This document shows, one piece after another, positions 39,241-51,345 of a DNA stretch of 64,000 nt (within the stretch, counting starts at the first letter, position 1; each line of letters opens with the position of its first letter). Where the stretch lies: assembly GCA_032158295.1 (NCBI GenBank), contig CM063246.1, positions 21,404,135-21,468,134 of the forward strand. Reading direction: 5' to 3'. The stretch comes from Pycnopodia helianthoides. Lineage: Eukaryota > Echinodermata > Asteroidea > Forcipulatida > Asteriidae. The notes beneath the pieces are model-generated. The model had not been told where the DNA came from, did not search any database, and saw only the letters and a program-made list of their open reading frames with translations. The position numbers and the translations under genes are program-made.

Positions 39241-42200
39241 GGCGATAGAGAGAGGCTGAAGAGTTAGAAATTGTTACTGCCTAAATATTTATTTCACTCT
39301 GGAGCAGGTCTCGAGTAGAGGTCTTTAAAAAGCAAGTACCTTCGGTATGATCGGAGTATTCCGTCAGTGAACCTCGATACCAGTTCCTTGGTCGAGAGTC
39401 TGACCATTTAGCTAATACTTACTGCGATTGTGTTTGTGAAACTGGGCTTCCTGTTATGGCGGCAAACAGAGCAGCGAACATCACGCAAGCCTGGGCCGGA
39501 GACGCGGTTTCGAAAACACCTCGACTGTTGTGTTTGTTGCTATAGAAATTGACTGCGCGGCAAGTTCATTTTATTTATTCAAAGCAATTATCAACACACT
39601 CCACTGGCTCTCTGGAAGCATGGAAGTAGGTTACCAGGCCAAAGTTGTCAGCGTTTCTTCCTGCTCTTTTGTGAATTGCTTCTTTGCCATGACTAAATGG
39701 TTGCCTGAAGTGTGAAAATTGCTTATGGCCTCAACCCGCATCGTCTACAGAAGTAATTAGTTGGTTATATTTTTATTTATTTATTTTTCTCCCACTTGCT
39801 TTCTTTCGGTAATCGGGAAGAGATGTTTTGCGGAAAACAATTTGACGAAAAAAGGCTTTTTTTTTTTAGCTATTCGTTTTTTTTATATATATTTGTGTAG
39901 GTGTGTTTGACCTTTGCTTGGATGTTTTCGTTAATCTTAAAAGTTCAAGTTATGTGTTTTTAAACTCCCACGGCGACGGTCTTTTCAAGGAATTTAAGCA
40001 GAGAAGAGACTTTGTTGTTTGATCTTCGAACAAAAAATATGTAATTTATAGTGGAAATCAAATCTCGATCATTTTAGCCAATTTTTTTCTTTTTCCCTTT
40101 TTTGATGTGGGTCCTATAACTGCCCACGTTGGATGTACTCCCAAAGCACAAATGCCTCGTCACAATTTGCCACTTCTGTTTAAATAAAAAATGAATTATT
40201 ATTTTTTTAAAAGTTATAATCTTTAAGACTGCCTTATACTATTTTAGATAATTTTTGAACAAAAGCTTACAGATAGTTTTTTTTTTTACAATCCTTACTT
40301 AAGATTCAGAAAATGGACGGAGTGACAATCCGGCCCTGCCGGAAGGAAACATGGCGTACGATTTATGTTGGTGACGTCTTTTTAAGTGGCCATGATTTTT
40401 TAAATTGTAATGTAGAAAGACAATTTTATATTTTGTGATTGATGATATAAGGTAGTGTGCAATTCGGACTTGTCTTTATTTTCTTCTAATTAATAATTCT
40501 TTAGTTTTAAATTATGACCAAGGTCACAAACCGCGTCTGGTTATGATGTGATTTTGGGTTTGTATCCTATTTCGTTTGGATCGGTAAAGTCTGGGTACGG
40601 TGCAGAAATATTACAATAAGCATTATGTAAATAAGGTGTCACTGTCTCTTTCTGTGGAGGATCTCTGGATGATATTTAATTGTAAAATATTTTTTAAGTA
40701 TGGAAGGGGGACATTGTCCTCGTGTGCGCGCAGCATGTACTTCGTGGTAATTGCAGGAGATTTGGCTGTAGTTATTGAATTAGTGTGTGAGCAAAACACC
40801 GCACTTGCCAAAACTATGTTTTGATCCGTAAGACTGGTAAGACTGAGAACGGTTTGAATCATTTGTTCATGATTCACTGCAGATTTAAGTGAGGGAAGAA
40901 TGTTATTATTATTTTTTAAACATATTATTTACGGCACAGGAGGATGGGGAAACATTTCCCCACACATTGGAAGTCATTTTGAAATTGCTGTATTGTTTTA
41001 TGATTGCCATGTTTGCCATGAATTCACGCAAGCAAACACTACTCATGTGGATGTATTATGTGTGCCCCCCCCCCCCGGAACAGTTTAAGAAATTAAATTT
41101 GTGTTATTCGTCTAGAACTTAGTCTCCAAGCCACAGCATTGATCCGTCATTGAAAAACTTGAATTTCTCCATAGGAAACAGAATGTAATACGTCATTACA
41201 GTGCAACCAACATGGTGCTTCTGTTTAGCACACACTATTCGCCGTTCAGCCATTTTGAAAAGAATCGTAAAAAACATTGGTATCTCCGATTTATCAGGCG
41301 TTGCGCAAAAATCTGTGACGTCAACAAACTTGTGCAAACATGACTTCGTGACGCGTGAACTTTATTAATATTGAGCAAAACTGGTGGAAATGACACACAA
41401 GATGGCGGTAGAAATAAAATGGAAATGGTTGACTTCCTGTTCGAGCTTCCGACTGTTTTATGTGTACTTTATGTTGATCAAAGTAGTGCTACTAACAAAA
41501 GCATGTTCCGCAATAGATTGTTAAGAGCATTGGTTATATAGAAAAATGGTGTCATGCGAGGTAATTTATTATTTTCTTTCACGGTTGGTTGATGGCATTT
41601 TTTTTTGGTTTACTTTGATTAAAAATGTTTTATTATTGAAAATAAAACAAAACATGTAAAATGTTGATGAATTCGCGAGTTTGGATTGTTAGAGTGTTCT
41701 ATTTTTGGCCGTGTGTTAATTTTCTCTGTGTTTTTTTCATGCGGTGATTTGTGACTCGAAGTCACTAGCTGTCCGTACACAGATGACTTTGTGATATCAT
41801 TGACATGTTTTATTTGCAGCTGTGAGTATTTCTTTTTACAACATTCAAATTGAATCCAGCCACGAGTTCCTTTCCGTCTACAACCTTATCAATCGATTTT
41901 TAGTTACAACCGTTCAGCTCCCATTCACAACTCAAATGATAACAGATCTGCCACGTGTGTTGACGTGACTTTGAACAGACCAGTAATCGATTCCTACGCT
42001 GTGCCAAAAACAAATAGAACCGAGGCTTTCATGTTACCGATAAATGCAAGCGCTGATGGGAATCCACAAGCAGTTACGGCCGTAAATATTTGATAGAAAA
42101 CGGCCTTCGATGATAATATCGACTCATAGAGTTATCTACCCGGTGTTACATTTTGTTGTAACCCAAGAATGCGTCGTGCAGCTAAAATGGCGAATGTGTT

Positions 42201-43700
42201 TGTCGATTTTTGTCGCTACTGAATAGGCTCAACCTCGTTCCCAGTGGTGTTCGATCTCACCTGTCCATTTCCCCCCAGAAAGCCTTGCTCGATCTTAACG
42301 ACGAGAGGTACGTATCGATACGGCGCGCTGCCCGCGGGTGGTAGTGAGGCTGGAATAGGTGGATTGCAATAACTTCACGATTTTCCCATAATGCTCTCTG
42401 AGTTTTCTGAATTCACCATCATTGAGGTACAACATCAAGGTTGTAATGGCAAACCAAATGTTGGAGTCATCAAAGATGGCGAACGTTAGCCATTCTGAGA
42501 GGATTGTTGGATATGTGACGTCATGTGCAATCCACCGACAGACTTGTCGTTACCATTACGCTGACATCTTATAGGTAAAACGCTGATGAAACGGTGGAAA
42601 ACGCGCGTGTACGCACGGCGCACAGGATGGGCCAATGAGCTTCCTTCTTTTGAACACTAGCCGAGGTTCCCTATACTCAAATGACTTCATCATATGCATC
42701 TTAAAGTTTAATTTTCAAATATAGATAGGTTGCAAGATGGCGTAAGTCGGCCATCTTTAAGTGCAACTTGGAACACACGTTCATGCAGTTTGCGTGAGAA
42801 CGGCGTGTATTTCACAAAACTAATTGCACGATTGGTTAGTGAACAACGCGGCTGTAGCGCTTGACGCGCCTGCAAGCCAAAATGCAATTTGCCAGTAAAG
42901 ATGGCGTCTCTGGGGAACTACCTATTTAAATTAAATGTCTCCTTTCTTCAAAATCACCAGGGCTCAAATTTTGTGCAGTCTATAATTTGCGAGGGTAGCT
43001 GTTTGGTTGAAATAAACCGTGAAAAGACTGTAATACGTGTAAAGAAAACATGTGTGGTTTGAATGTTCTATTGCGACGAGCGTTTATAGACATTGCACTT
43101 AACGGGAACTTGTTAATAATGGCGCCCTTTTTTACACGTGCAGTTTGCATCTAATGCAGTCGGGCTGTACATTGGCTGGGGGAATGAGTGGAGCCGTATA
43201 TTAATATGCATAGTGACATGCTACGGCTTGTAAACCGTGCATTAAATATATTTTTTCCTATAGGAGACGGTTTTAAAGAGACTATTTTGTCACATTGTTG
43301 TATCACGTACACTGGAGCTGTTTCTCTTGTTGTGTTGCCCGGGCGTTAGTGCCTTCGTTCTCGTCCCTTAACCTTGGATCAATCACAAGTCACCGGTCAC
43401 CAAGGCAATTATCTCCGGCCGTGAAGTCTATTAAAATAGGCCGATCGATATTTCCACAGATTCGCAGCAAATAATGCCAACCCAAAGTACGCGAAATATA
43501 CAGTGTATTTATTTGAGGAGGATTTTCTTTAATACTTTGCGGGGAATAATGTTGTGAAGGTTGTCTAGCACTTATAAAGAGTATTAAAGAAATCGGGTGG
43601 CGGTCGTTCATCCAGCTTAACCCGCTTGTTACGCTCAAGCTCACCCCTGCGAAGCCGCGTTATACGAGTGATGTCACTACTACGTCACGACGGTCGATCA
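39241..43700. other. intergenic or intronic DNA, no secure gene
   Basis: AT-rich sequence with T runs. Several ATGGCG/ATGGCC motifs occur from 41400 to 43130 without long frames. The segment 42599-42650 resembles the repeat near 1085. A 29-nt exon-like piece lies at 42279-42307. I cannot name anything else. Confidence 0.5.
42279..42307 (+). other. exon-like segment, 29 nt
   Basis: A pyrimidine tract ending CCCCCCAG precedes AAAGCCTTGCTCGATC..., and the segment ends GAGAG|gtacgt, a near-consensus donor. It reads KALLDLNDE plus two bases. No adjoining exon or homology is recognised. Confidence 0.25.
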
Positions 43701-43759
43701 CCCATCACATGACATCCCCTGGTGACAAAACGATCTCAGTGCGTTTCTCTCTCCCGGCC

Positions 43760-43765
<6 letters not shown>

Positions 43766-43796
<31 letters not shown>
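43766..43796. repeat. CA microsatellite
   Basis: About 15 uninterrupted CA units. Confidence 0.97.
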
Positions 43797-43797
<1 letters not shown>

Positions 43798-43889
43798 GTG
43801 AGGTTGGCACCCCCGTCGTTACTACTGCACGCGTCCCTGGGTTCCGCGCCGATGTTGCTGGTGGGTTTGGCATGATCGCCGCGCTCTCG

Positions 43890-44035
43890 CCTCTCAGTCA
43901 GGGAGAAATTGATGGTGGCAGTAATGATGATCGTGGAATTGAACTAGGGCCTCACCGCCGGGCAGAGACAGTATTTGCGAATCGATTGCGTCAGGATTAG
44001 CCGTGTCCAACAACTGAGCCGTGGAGTTGTGTTGC
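43890..44035 (-). mobile_element. possible tRNA-like SINE
   Basis: On the minus strand GGCTCAGTTGTTGGACACGG resembles a box A region and GTTCAATTCCA a box B, separated by a longer than usual spacer. Possible SINE or tRNA relic, not a functional tRNA. Confidence 0.35.
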
Positions 44036-44105
44036 CAGCGAATAGAGCGCCCCGAGCGACCGGTCAGCGGAGCGACCAGCCACCCCTCATGAGTGTGAGT
44101 GGTGC

Positions 44106-44183
44106 ATGGTGAACTCATTGGCACTGTCCCTCAGATCTGCTTACCTCAACAGCGATGCTTGCAACTTCATTGGCAGATTAAAG
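44106..44183 (+). other. possible first coding exon, 26 codons
   Basis: An ATG opens MVNSLALSLRSAYLNSDACN and FIGRLK, ending at AAG|gtaaga, a strong donor. Upstream sequence at 43640-43700 has GTGATGTCAC- and CTACGTCACG-type CRE-like sites. No downstream exon or family match is recognised, so this is only a candidate gene start. Confidence 0.25.
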
Positions 44184-47100
44184 GTAAGAAACATTTTGAC
44201 GAAATTCTCGCTCTGCGAGCAAATAACTTTGTATAGTTGTACCTTTTCCTCCTCGATTGTACCACCGTTTTGTCCTCAAATAGACGGTTCAAAACTGAAG
44301 CTCGTGAAATACATTCCTTCAAGTTTCTCAAGCGATAAGAATGGAAACCCGTTTGTAAAGTCACAATGGGGTGAATGGTTTTAAAGAAGTGTTGGTCCAG
44401 CGGTGTTGCTTCCACCACTTTTCGGGTTAACGCATCATTAAGATGGATGTTCTTCCTGAGATTTTTTTGTAACAGTTTAACTGGTACCTCGGAGGCGTAC
44501 CAACCTAACATTTTGAACATAAATGCTACACTGTTGTTTATTGCTTATTCCAGTTACGTTTGTTGACGTAACTATTACGTGTACTAACGTAATAACTATG
44601 GACTGAGTTTGGTCCCAGCGTGTGCATGTTGTATCTGTATATACTTATATCAATGCTGTCTGTTTCCTTTGGCCGTAACAATTAAATAAATGAAACAGCT
44701 CAACTTATTTGTTGTGCTACACTTATGACGGTTGTTGGTTATTACTATTAAATATTACGTTTGTGGATGTACCGGGAAGCTAATACCTGTCTTAAAGAAA
44801 TGATTATTTATGTACAATTTGTTCAAAATATGTGTATCTTGTATTGGGCTGTACGTGCTTTAACAAAGCTAATTGTGTCATTTGGGTAGAGAAATTATAG
44901 TTTAAAAATGTTGTGGAATGAACTTCAAAACGTGAAACTATTGCCATGGTAACGTTGAGAATCGATTGATTGTGAACAACTTCGAGGCGAATATGATGAA
45001 CGGCTACCATGTTGCAACAGCTAAAAAGTTGCGATATTGACATGGTTTTCGCTTAATTATTGTTTGCTTCCACATTTTCGGCCGCCTCTCTGCCACTAAA
45101 ACGATTAGCGTCAGAACAATACGTCGTATCATGTTGCAACCCTTTCAATCAACACAGGTCTGGTAGAGGTTGACAACCGTCTTACCATCAACAGTCGAAC
45201 CTCTGCATCATAAAAACAAAACCTCTTAGCATTTGACATTTTATGCATGATCTTGTAATTATTCATTTGTTTTTAATTATTGCCTCTTCGCTCCACAGTC
45301 GGCTGTCGAGGTCGCATTGACTCAAAGGCCCTGTTTAGTTTCCTTATGTATGCGATTATTGCTGTTGCACTTTACTGTACCATTGTTCACTTTCAAAATT
45401 ATATGACAATAACCATCACTGCATCATAATGCAGTAAAATCTCGTCAAAAGGGGTGATAAAAAAAGTAATATACGATCCCGGTAACAGCGTTTTAACATG
45501 CTATTGACGCCACCAAAAAGTACAGTGCCATGCTTATACTGTTTTGTTGTCACTGTCAACAACTCCGCTCTGCGAACTCTGTCGATTGAAAAACAGCACA
45601 AAGTGAGGCCGTTTCCCGCCAAATGCGTTACCAAACGATATCGAGCGTTGTAATTTAAATTTGGTAGGCCTATACATCACAGTGTCGAGATAATTTGTTT
45701 TCTTCTTCTTGTAATAAACGAGGCTTACCCCACCGGGGTTCAGTTACACTGTTTGGTGACACTGTAACTCAGTTTGGTTGACTCGCCTTAAATTCGTATT
45801 TGGACAAAAATCACTGACTGGGCAAAGTTGTCTCAGAAGTGATTCGTCTTACTAACAAAGAGACGTAAACTATCTGCGAAATTTTCTTGGAACTCGTTGA
45901 TGACCAACTGTTGATCTACATAAATAGTTCTTCATCTGTATTTGCCCAAAGCTCAAAAAATAACAATACAGGTAAAGTTTGTTTGTTCTTCACAGATTTG
46001 TAATGCAAAATAGTTGCTTTATTTTAAAGCACCGGCCATGTTGACATTTCTTTCCGGATTCAAAGATGTATGTTTTCTAATTATTTATTTTATTTATGAA
46101 TCTTTGTTTGAATTTAGGACATGTTCTTGTTCAATATCATCCCCACATTTTAATTTCGTTAAGACGGGATAAATGATTATTTGAGAGAAAATAAACTTAA
46201 ACAAAGAAGTGTTTACCGAGAATAAAAGTTGTATAGGCCCTATCAGAATAATGAAAATAAATCAATATTCAAAACATGACAATGTTTAACGCCAAATAGT
46301 TGTGTTGCCAGCAATTGAATCAAACATCAAAGGTAGTAAGCGTCGGGCCTTAAATACTCTTCTCAGCTGTCGAGTCTACGCTTGACCTTTATACCCGACT
46401 TCCCAAAGAGACATTCGGCTGTTTCTATAAAATGCATATCAGATATAGAAACACATGTTTTGGATGAATCTTATTTCACCTAAGGGGGTAGATTCTCGTG
46501 TCTATTAGCACAAACCATACACTAAAAATGGTAGGTTCAGCCATCTCCCCATCCACGGTAGGCCGACGTCTCCAACTATTAGTAACCAAGGTAACGGATC
46601 CCCCGTTTCTAAAACAAAACAAAAAACAAAAAAAAAAAAAACCTGCTCGACACTAGATCACTATTCCATCATTTCCAAGCGTTTATGTGTAATCCACTCA
46701 GGGACTTCGTGTCTCTACACACACGAACACATTAAAAAAACAAAAAGGGATATGCATGAAAAATAGAATGCTTTTTCGGTAAATCGTTATGGATGCTGTG
46801 TGGTCACCGACCTTTTATACACGTTATTAAAGAGCATCGTGTAATCGTGTTACAAATTACGGAATTTCGATCAATGGACGGCGAAAGAAAGTCGTCGACC
46901 TCAGTAGTTTTATTCTTCTGAAACCGATAGCGTTGAGTGGTAATGTGGGAGCAACTTGATACATTGTCAAATTATACATTTTTTTTAAAATATATTTATC
47001 CAAGGAATTTCTCGAAATTTCTCGAAATTGACGGGTTGCTATGATCTGCACGTTGCTTTGCATTTCTTTTCTTTTTTTTTTCTTTTTTCTTTTTTTTTTT

Positions 47101-47395
47101 TTAGAAACGCGACACTTTGTGGTTAGATAATCAAATGGAAACCCTCTGGGCATGCAAATTTATCGCTGACATTAAAACAGAAATCATACAAATTCCACGG
47201 CCTTGGCTAAATTTATCGTAAAAATACATTCGTGACATGGTAGCTGACCTTTCTTATCTCTGTATATGTTTTTTTTAGAAAGTTCAGTAAAGACAAACAC
47301 GCGCCAGTACATCAGAATGCTTTATTCACTTTTCATTAAAAAAAAATATAAAAAAATATACAGTAAATAAAAATATATAATCAAACTAGTAGGGG
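44184..47395. other. noncoding DNA, nothing recognised
   Basis: AT-rich, with A and T homopolymers (46629-46643, 47067-47101). No repeat family seen elsewhere in the window and no coding signal. Confidence 0.6.
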
Positions 47396-47891
47396 AGATG
47401 GCCTTAGCTTTCGATTCAAACCGGATCTTCGTGTTTCGATTCAAACCGGATCTTCGACAGAGACATAACGAAAACACCCATTTATCGCAAAAAAAAGAGA
47501 AGCAAAGAATATTGGGAAGGTATCCAGAAAAGTATTGCCAATAAAAGTTGTTAGTTTACAAACAGTGGGATGGCTAAGAACCAATCAGAGTAAAGTAGTG
47601 AGGACAAAAGGATGGTCAGTGAAAGGGTGGATTGCCGGACCATAAAGGTAAATGTAGGCCTATGAGAGAGTGCACACTCCAGTTGGTTGGTCCCCCACCC
47701 TCGTGTATAAGGATTATCCGTATAATTATCTCAACTCTGATTGGTCACTCTATTTTTTGCCCACATTTTTAAATTCCTTTACACAATCCTTTGCATTCTT
47801 TTCTATAAAATGGATTTGTTTTTATGTGACCTTTTTCTGTGCCTCTGACAAAGGTCCGGTTTGGATCGATAGCTAACGGCCACCACTTCTC
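47396..47891. mobile_element. inverted pair of Penelope-like terminal motifs
   Basis: The left end GGCCTTAGCTTTCGATTC...CCGGATCTTCG is the inverse of the right end CAAAGGTCCGGTTTGGATCG...AGCTAACGGCC. In the left copy the unit CGATTCAAACCGGATCTTCG is duplicated head to tail. The same right-end motif occurs at 51293-51345. No reverse transcriptase is encoded between the ends. Confidence 0.55.
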
Positions 47892-48149
47892 CATTTTTGT
47901 ATATGATGTAAATATTATACAAATATTGAATGCATAATGGGTACAATACAGCAGTACAATGCTCCTATTCCATTTCACTCGGCTTCGCCTCGTGAAGTGG
48001 AACAGATTTCACGTCGTGAAATATTGTATGAATAAATGCATCCTAATTTATCACATAAAGATCCTTGTCATTTGATTTGTTTTCATATAATTCATATTTT
48101 ATTTCAAGAATAAACACTACAAAGTTTTGAAGAATTTATAATTGTCCAC

Positions 48150-48738
48150 GTTGTTTCGAAGGCACTCAATGGTTTCGAAAGTGCCCCTGATTTTGTTTTT
48201 AAAGTGCCCCCGTACTGAGTTTGGAAAGTTCCCCCGTAGTTACCCAAGCGATCCACTATTTTTTGAGAGTGCCTTCAAGCTTAGTTTCGAAAGTGCCCCC
48301 GTATAGTTTCGAAAGCGCCCCCGTATTTACCAAAGTGAACCACATGGTTTCGAAAGTACCCCTTAGTTTCGAAAGTGCCCCGTATAGTTTTTGAAAGTGC
48401 CCCGTGGTTTTTGAAAGTGACCGTAGTTTTTGAAAGTGCCCCGTGGTTTTTTTAAGTGCCCCGTGGTTTTTGAAAGTGCCCCGTATTTGTTTAAAGTGCC
48501 CCGTGGTTTTTTAAAGTGCCCCATGGTTTTTGAAAGTGACCGTAGTTTTTGAAAGTGCCCCGTGGTTTTTGAAAGTCCCCCGTGGTTTTTGAAAGTGCCC
48601 CGTGGTTTTTGAAAGTGCCCCGTGGTTTCGGATTGTCCCTGTATAGTTTCGAAAACGCCCCCGTATTTACCAAAGTGAACCACATGGTTTCGAAAGTGCC
48701 CCGTGGTATCGAAAGTGCCCCCGCGGTTTCTAAAAATT
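48150..48738. repeat. minisatellite, ~20-bp unit, about 28 copies
   Basis: The unit is GTGCCCCGTGGTTTTTGAAA with variants (CCGTATAGTTTCGAAA, GACCGTAGTTTTTGAAA). A block around 48300-48360 recurs near 48640-48700, which shows higher-order duplication. Confidence 0.97.
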
Positions 48739-51292
48739 CCGTTCCCCACGCCGACGTGAGTCTGTGACTTGTTAACAGTAACACTGTTTGTGGGAAAGAC
48801 GGTACATCAGTATAGCCGAGAGTGGGTTGCTTGAAGTTGTCGGGTCATTGACGGCAGGTGACCGTAAATTCAGCAGCTCACAGAATGAATAATTTGTCAG
48901 TAACGGGACATCGTTGTTTGTTGCATCTTCGCACATCAAGCCGCGATGCATAATTCAAAACATGATTCGTCCATTGCTTCCGTAAAGATCGAAGGACTTC
49001 TTTGAGTCGGCCGCGCGCTGCGCTGACGCAGAAGTAACGCAAGGTACATGTATCTGTTTAATTAATCGACTGGTTAATTAATTGATTGCTAACAAGGAAA
49101 GTATCTTTTCCTTTCCATTGAGTTATTGTGGGTCACTTTTAAAGTGATAGTGCACTGTCATGTTTTCCATTCACAACGTTCAAGGTGAGTTCAAGCACAG
49201 AGCAAGCACTGACATCGAAGCGCAGGAGGGGGAGTGGTTTAAAAGGAGATGGTGGTGGGCGGGGTCCTGGCAAGGCCAAAGATCGAGTCTTGAGTTCTTT
49301 CCACTGTAAAGTACACCAACCAATTGAATTAAGACATCTTATCAGAAGAACATTAACAGGAGGCTAAATAGTATTGCTTTGTACAGTAGAACAGTCACTC
49401 GAAATAGCTTAGTTTTCAAGAATCATTTCAATCTGTGAAACTTCGATGGAGTAGCACTTGGCCCAATTTCATAAAGCTGTTTTAAAAAAAGAAGAAAAAA
49501 AGTAGCTTAGCGCAACAAAATAATGCTTACCGTACCGGAGTACGGTTACCAACCAAAATAGCATGTCACGTGTAACGTATGCGATTGGTATCCTTAAGCA
49601 ATAGTTACCTGTCTAATAAGGTTTGGGTAGACAACATGTACATACAATTGTCTCTATATGGTTCTGAAAAGAACCGGTGGTTACCTGCTTTAGAACCTCT
49701 ATGTAATTAGAACATCGTAGTTACCCTTTTTCTTCTTCTAGGAAAGTGCTGTTGGTAGGCGTCTTGAAGTTTTTTTTTTTTTTTTTTTAAGTACAAGTGG
49801 TTTCTCATGATTTTGTGCGTTAAGTTTATTCACTGTTCTTTCTGCAGTCAAAATGCTCATATTGGCCTGGAGCGTTATTGATTGTCTGTGTAAGATTCAG
49901 GATTGTTCAGTGCTCAGAATGCATAATGTAGAATTCTGCCCAAGTGTGTTTACCATAGCCCAGGCACTCCCTACTCTAAAAAAAAAATTAAAAAATAGAA
50001 CATTAAAAAATGGTTTCCGTTGTATATGCATTGATTCTAACTGAGAGTAAATAGAATCGTCAGATTAAAACATTGTTTTCCGATTTGACTGTGTGAGTTT
50101 TCCTCTGGGCCTGATAAAAATCAAAACACGGCTCCATCAAGTTGGCACATCGACAAGCGGAAGAGACGGGCATGTCACAGGGGGGACAGGATTCACCTTT
50201 ACACCGTCTAAGTTTCTGTTGTAGTCCCGCTCTCTCTCTCTCTCTCTCTCTCTGCCGGCCTCTCGCGGGAGTCGATGCTTTCTGCAAGTGGTCTATATAG
50301 TGCTTTACAGCGCAGAACAAACCCAAATTTGTGTATTCCGGTTTGTTTTTGAAGGGCCCAAGGGTACACTGGTCGTGTCTCTCTCTCTACCCTCGAGCAG
50401 CGGGGAAGATTTCAGCGTGGAAAAGGATAAGCAACCAACTGAATTTTGGCCACCAAAAAAAAAAAAAAAACCAAGAAAAAGAGAAAAGGTGAAGAGTGCT
50501 CGAACCACCGTAGCTCGTGCTCGGTTAAACTCGATTCAGTGAAAAACGAATGACGATACTTGCTCGGCTTAAAATAGATACGACGTACACCGGGTTCCGA
50601 AGAACAGTTCAGGCAACAGTCAAACCCCATAACAATTACAACTGATTGGTGATCATTGCTGGAATCTTTGTTTGTGAAGTCATTGCCTCACAAGCGCGCT
50701 CATCTGCTGCACACCCAAAATGTTCGCTACTTCTGGTTTTCAAAGCTGGCATTTGTCTGTAATTTACCCCCCTCCCCAACAACAACAAAAAAGGACGAAA
50801 GAAAAGTCACCCTTTTCATCGTTCAAAGGCATGTCTTATGACAGAAACGTTTAATTGTGAGAAGACCTCAAGTCTTCGAGGAACTTGTAAAAAGCCAAGT
50901 TCAATTATTAATACTATTCTGACATAAATCATCACACACAAAAACTAGTTCAATGTAATTCCTATGGGCTTCTGGTAAACGGTAGAGCCAGTTTGTGTGA
51001 AGTGGGCGTGGCTTAATGTGGAAGAACTTCACTCTTTTAGGGCGGGACAATCGAAGAATAAACAATTTGAGTATAGAACAACTTAGCCTCATAAAAAAAA
51101 AATCACTTTTGTTTCGAAAAATATGTACTCTAAAAGGCTCCCTGTATTCCTAATTTGTTTGAAGTATCCTGGTATTACTCTGGGGCGAAGTATTCTTCTT
51201 CTGCTATTTTCCCTCTTTTTTCTGGATACCATCCCATTGTTGTTTGCCTCTCTTTTTTGTTATAAATGGATATGTTTTCGTTTGTTCTTGTT
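48739..51292. other. noncoding DNA with one MITE and a TC microsatellite
   Basis: A truncated GGGCCC-family MITE is at 49460-49601 and a (TC)n run at 50229-50253. T18-type and A-rich runs lie near 49772 and 50455. No gene is recognised. Confidence 0.6.
49460..49601. mobile_element. truncated palindromic MITE, GGGCCC family
   Basis: The left end GGCCCAATTTCATAAAGCTG and interior AGCTTAGCGCAACAAAATAA...GGTATCCTTAAGCA match 62893-63086. The right terminal repeat is missing. Confidence 0.7.
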
Positions 51293-51345
51293 TATGCCTC
51301 TGACGAAGGTCCGGTTTGGATCGAAAGCTAAGGCCTTCTACCCTA
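51293..51345 (+). ncRNA. hammerhead-like motif in Penelope-like repeat
   Basis: CTGACGA at 51300-51306 fits the hammerhead core C-U-G-A-N-G-A. GGTCC (51308-51312) can pair with GGATC (51318-51322) as stem II, and GAAA follows at 51323-51326. An extra A sits between the core and stem II. Penelope-like elements are known to carry hammerhead motifs. Stems I and III are not convincingly closed here, so activity is uncertain. Confidence 0.35.

Noticed and set aside
43890..44035. Functional tRNA gene
   Set aside because: Box-like motifs are too far apart and no cloverleaf can be drawn, so it fits a SINE relic better.
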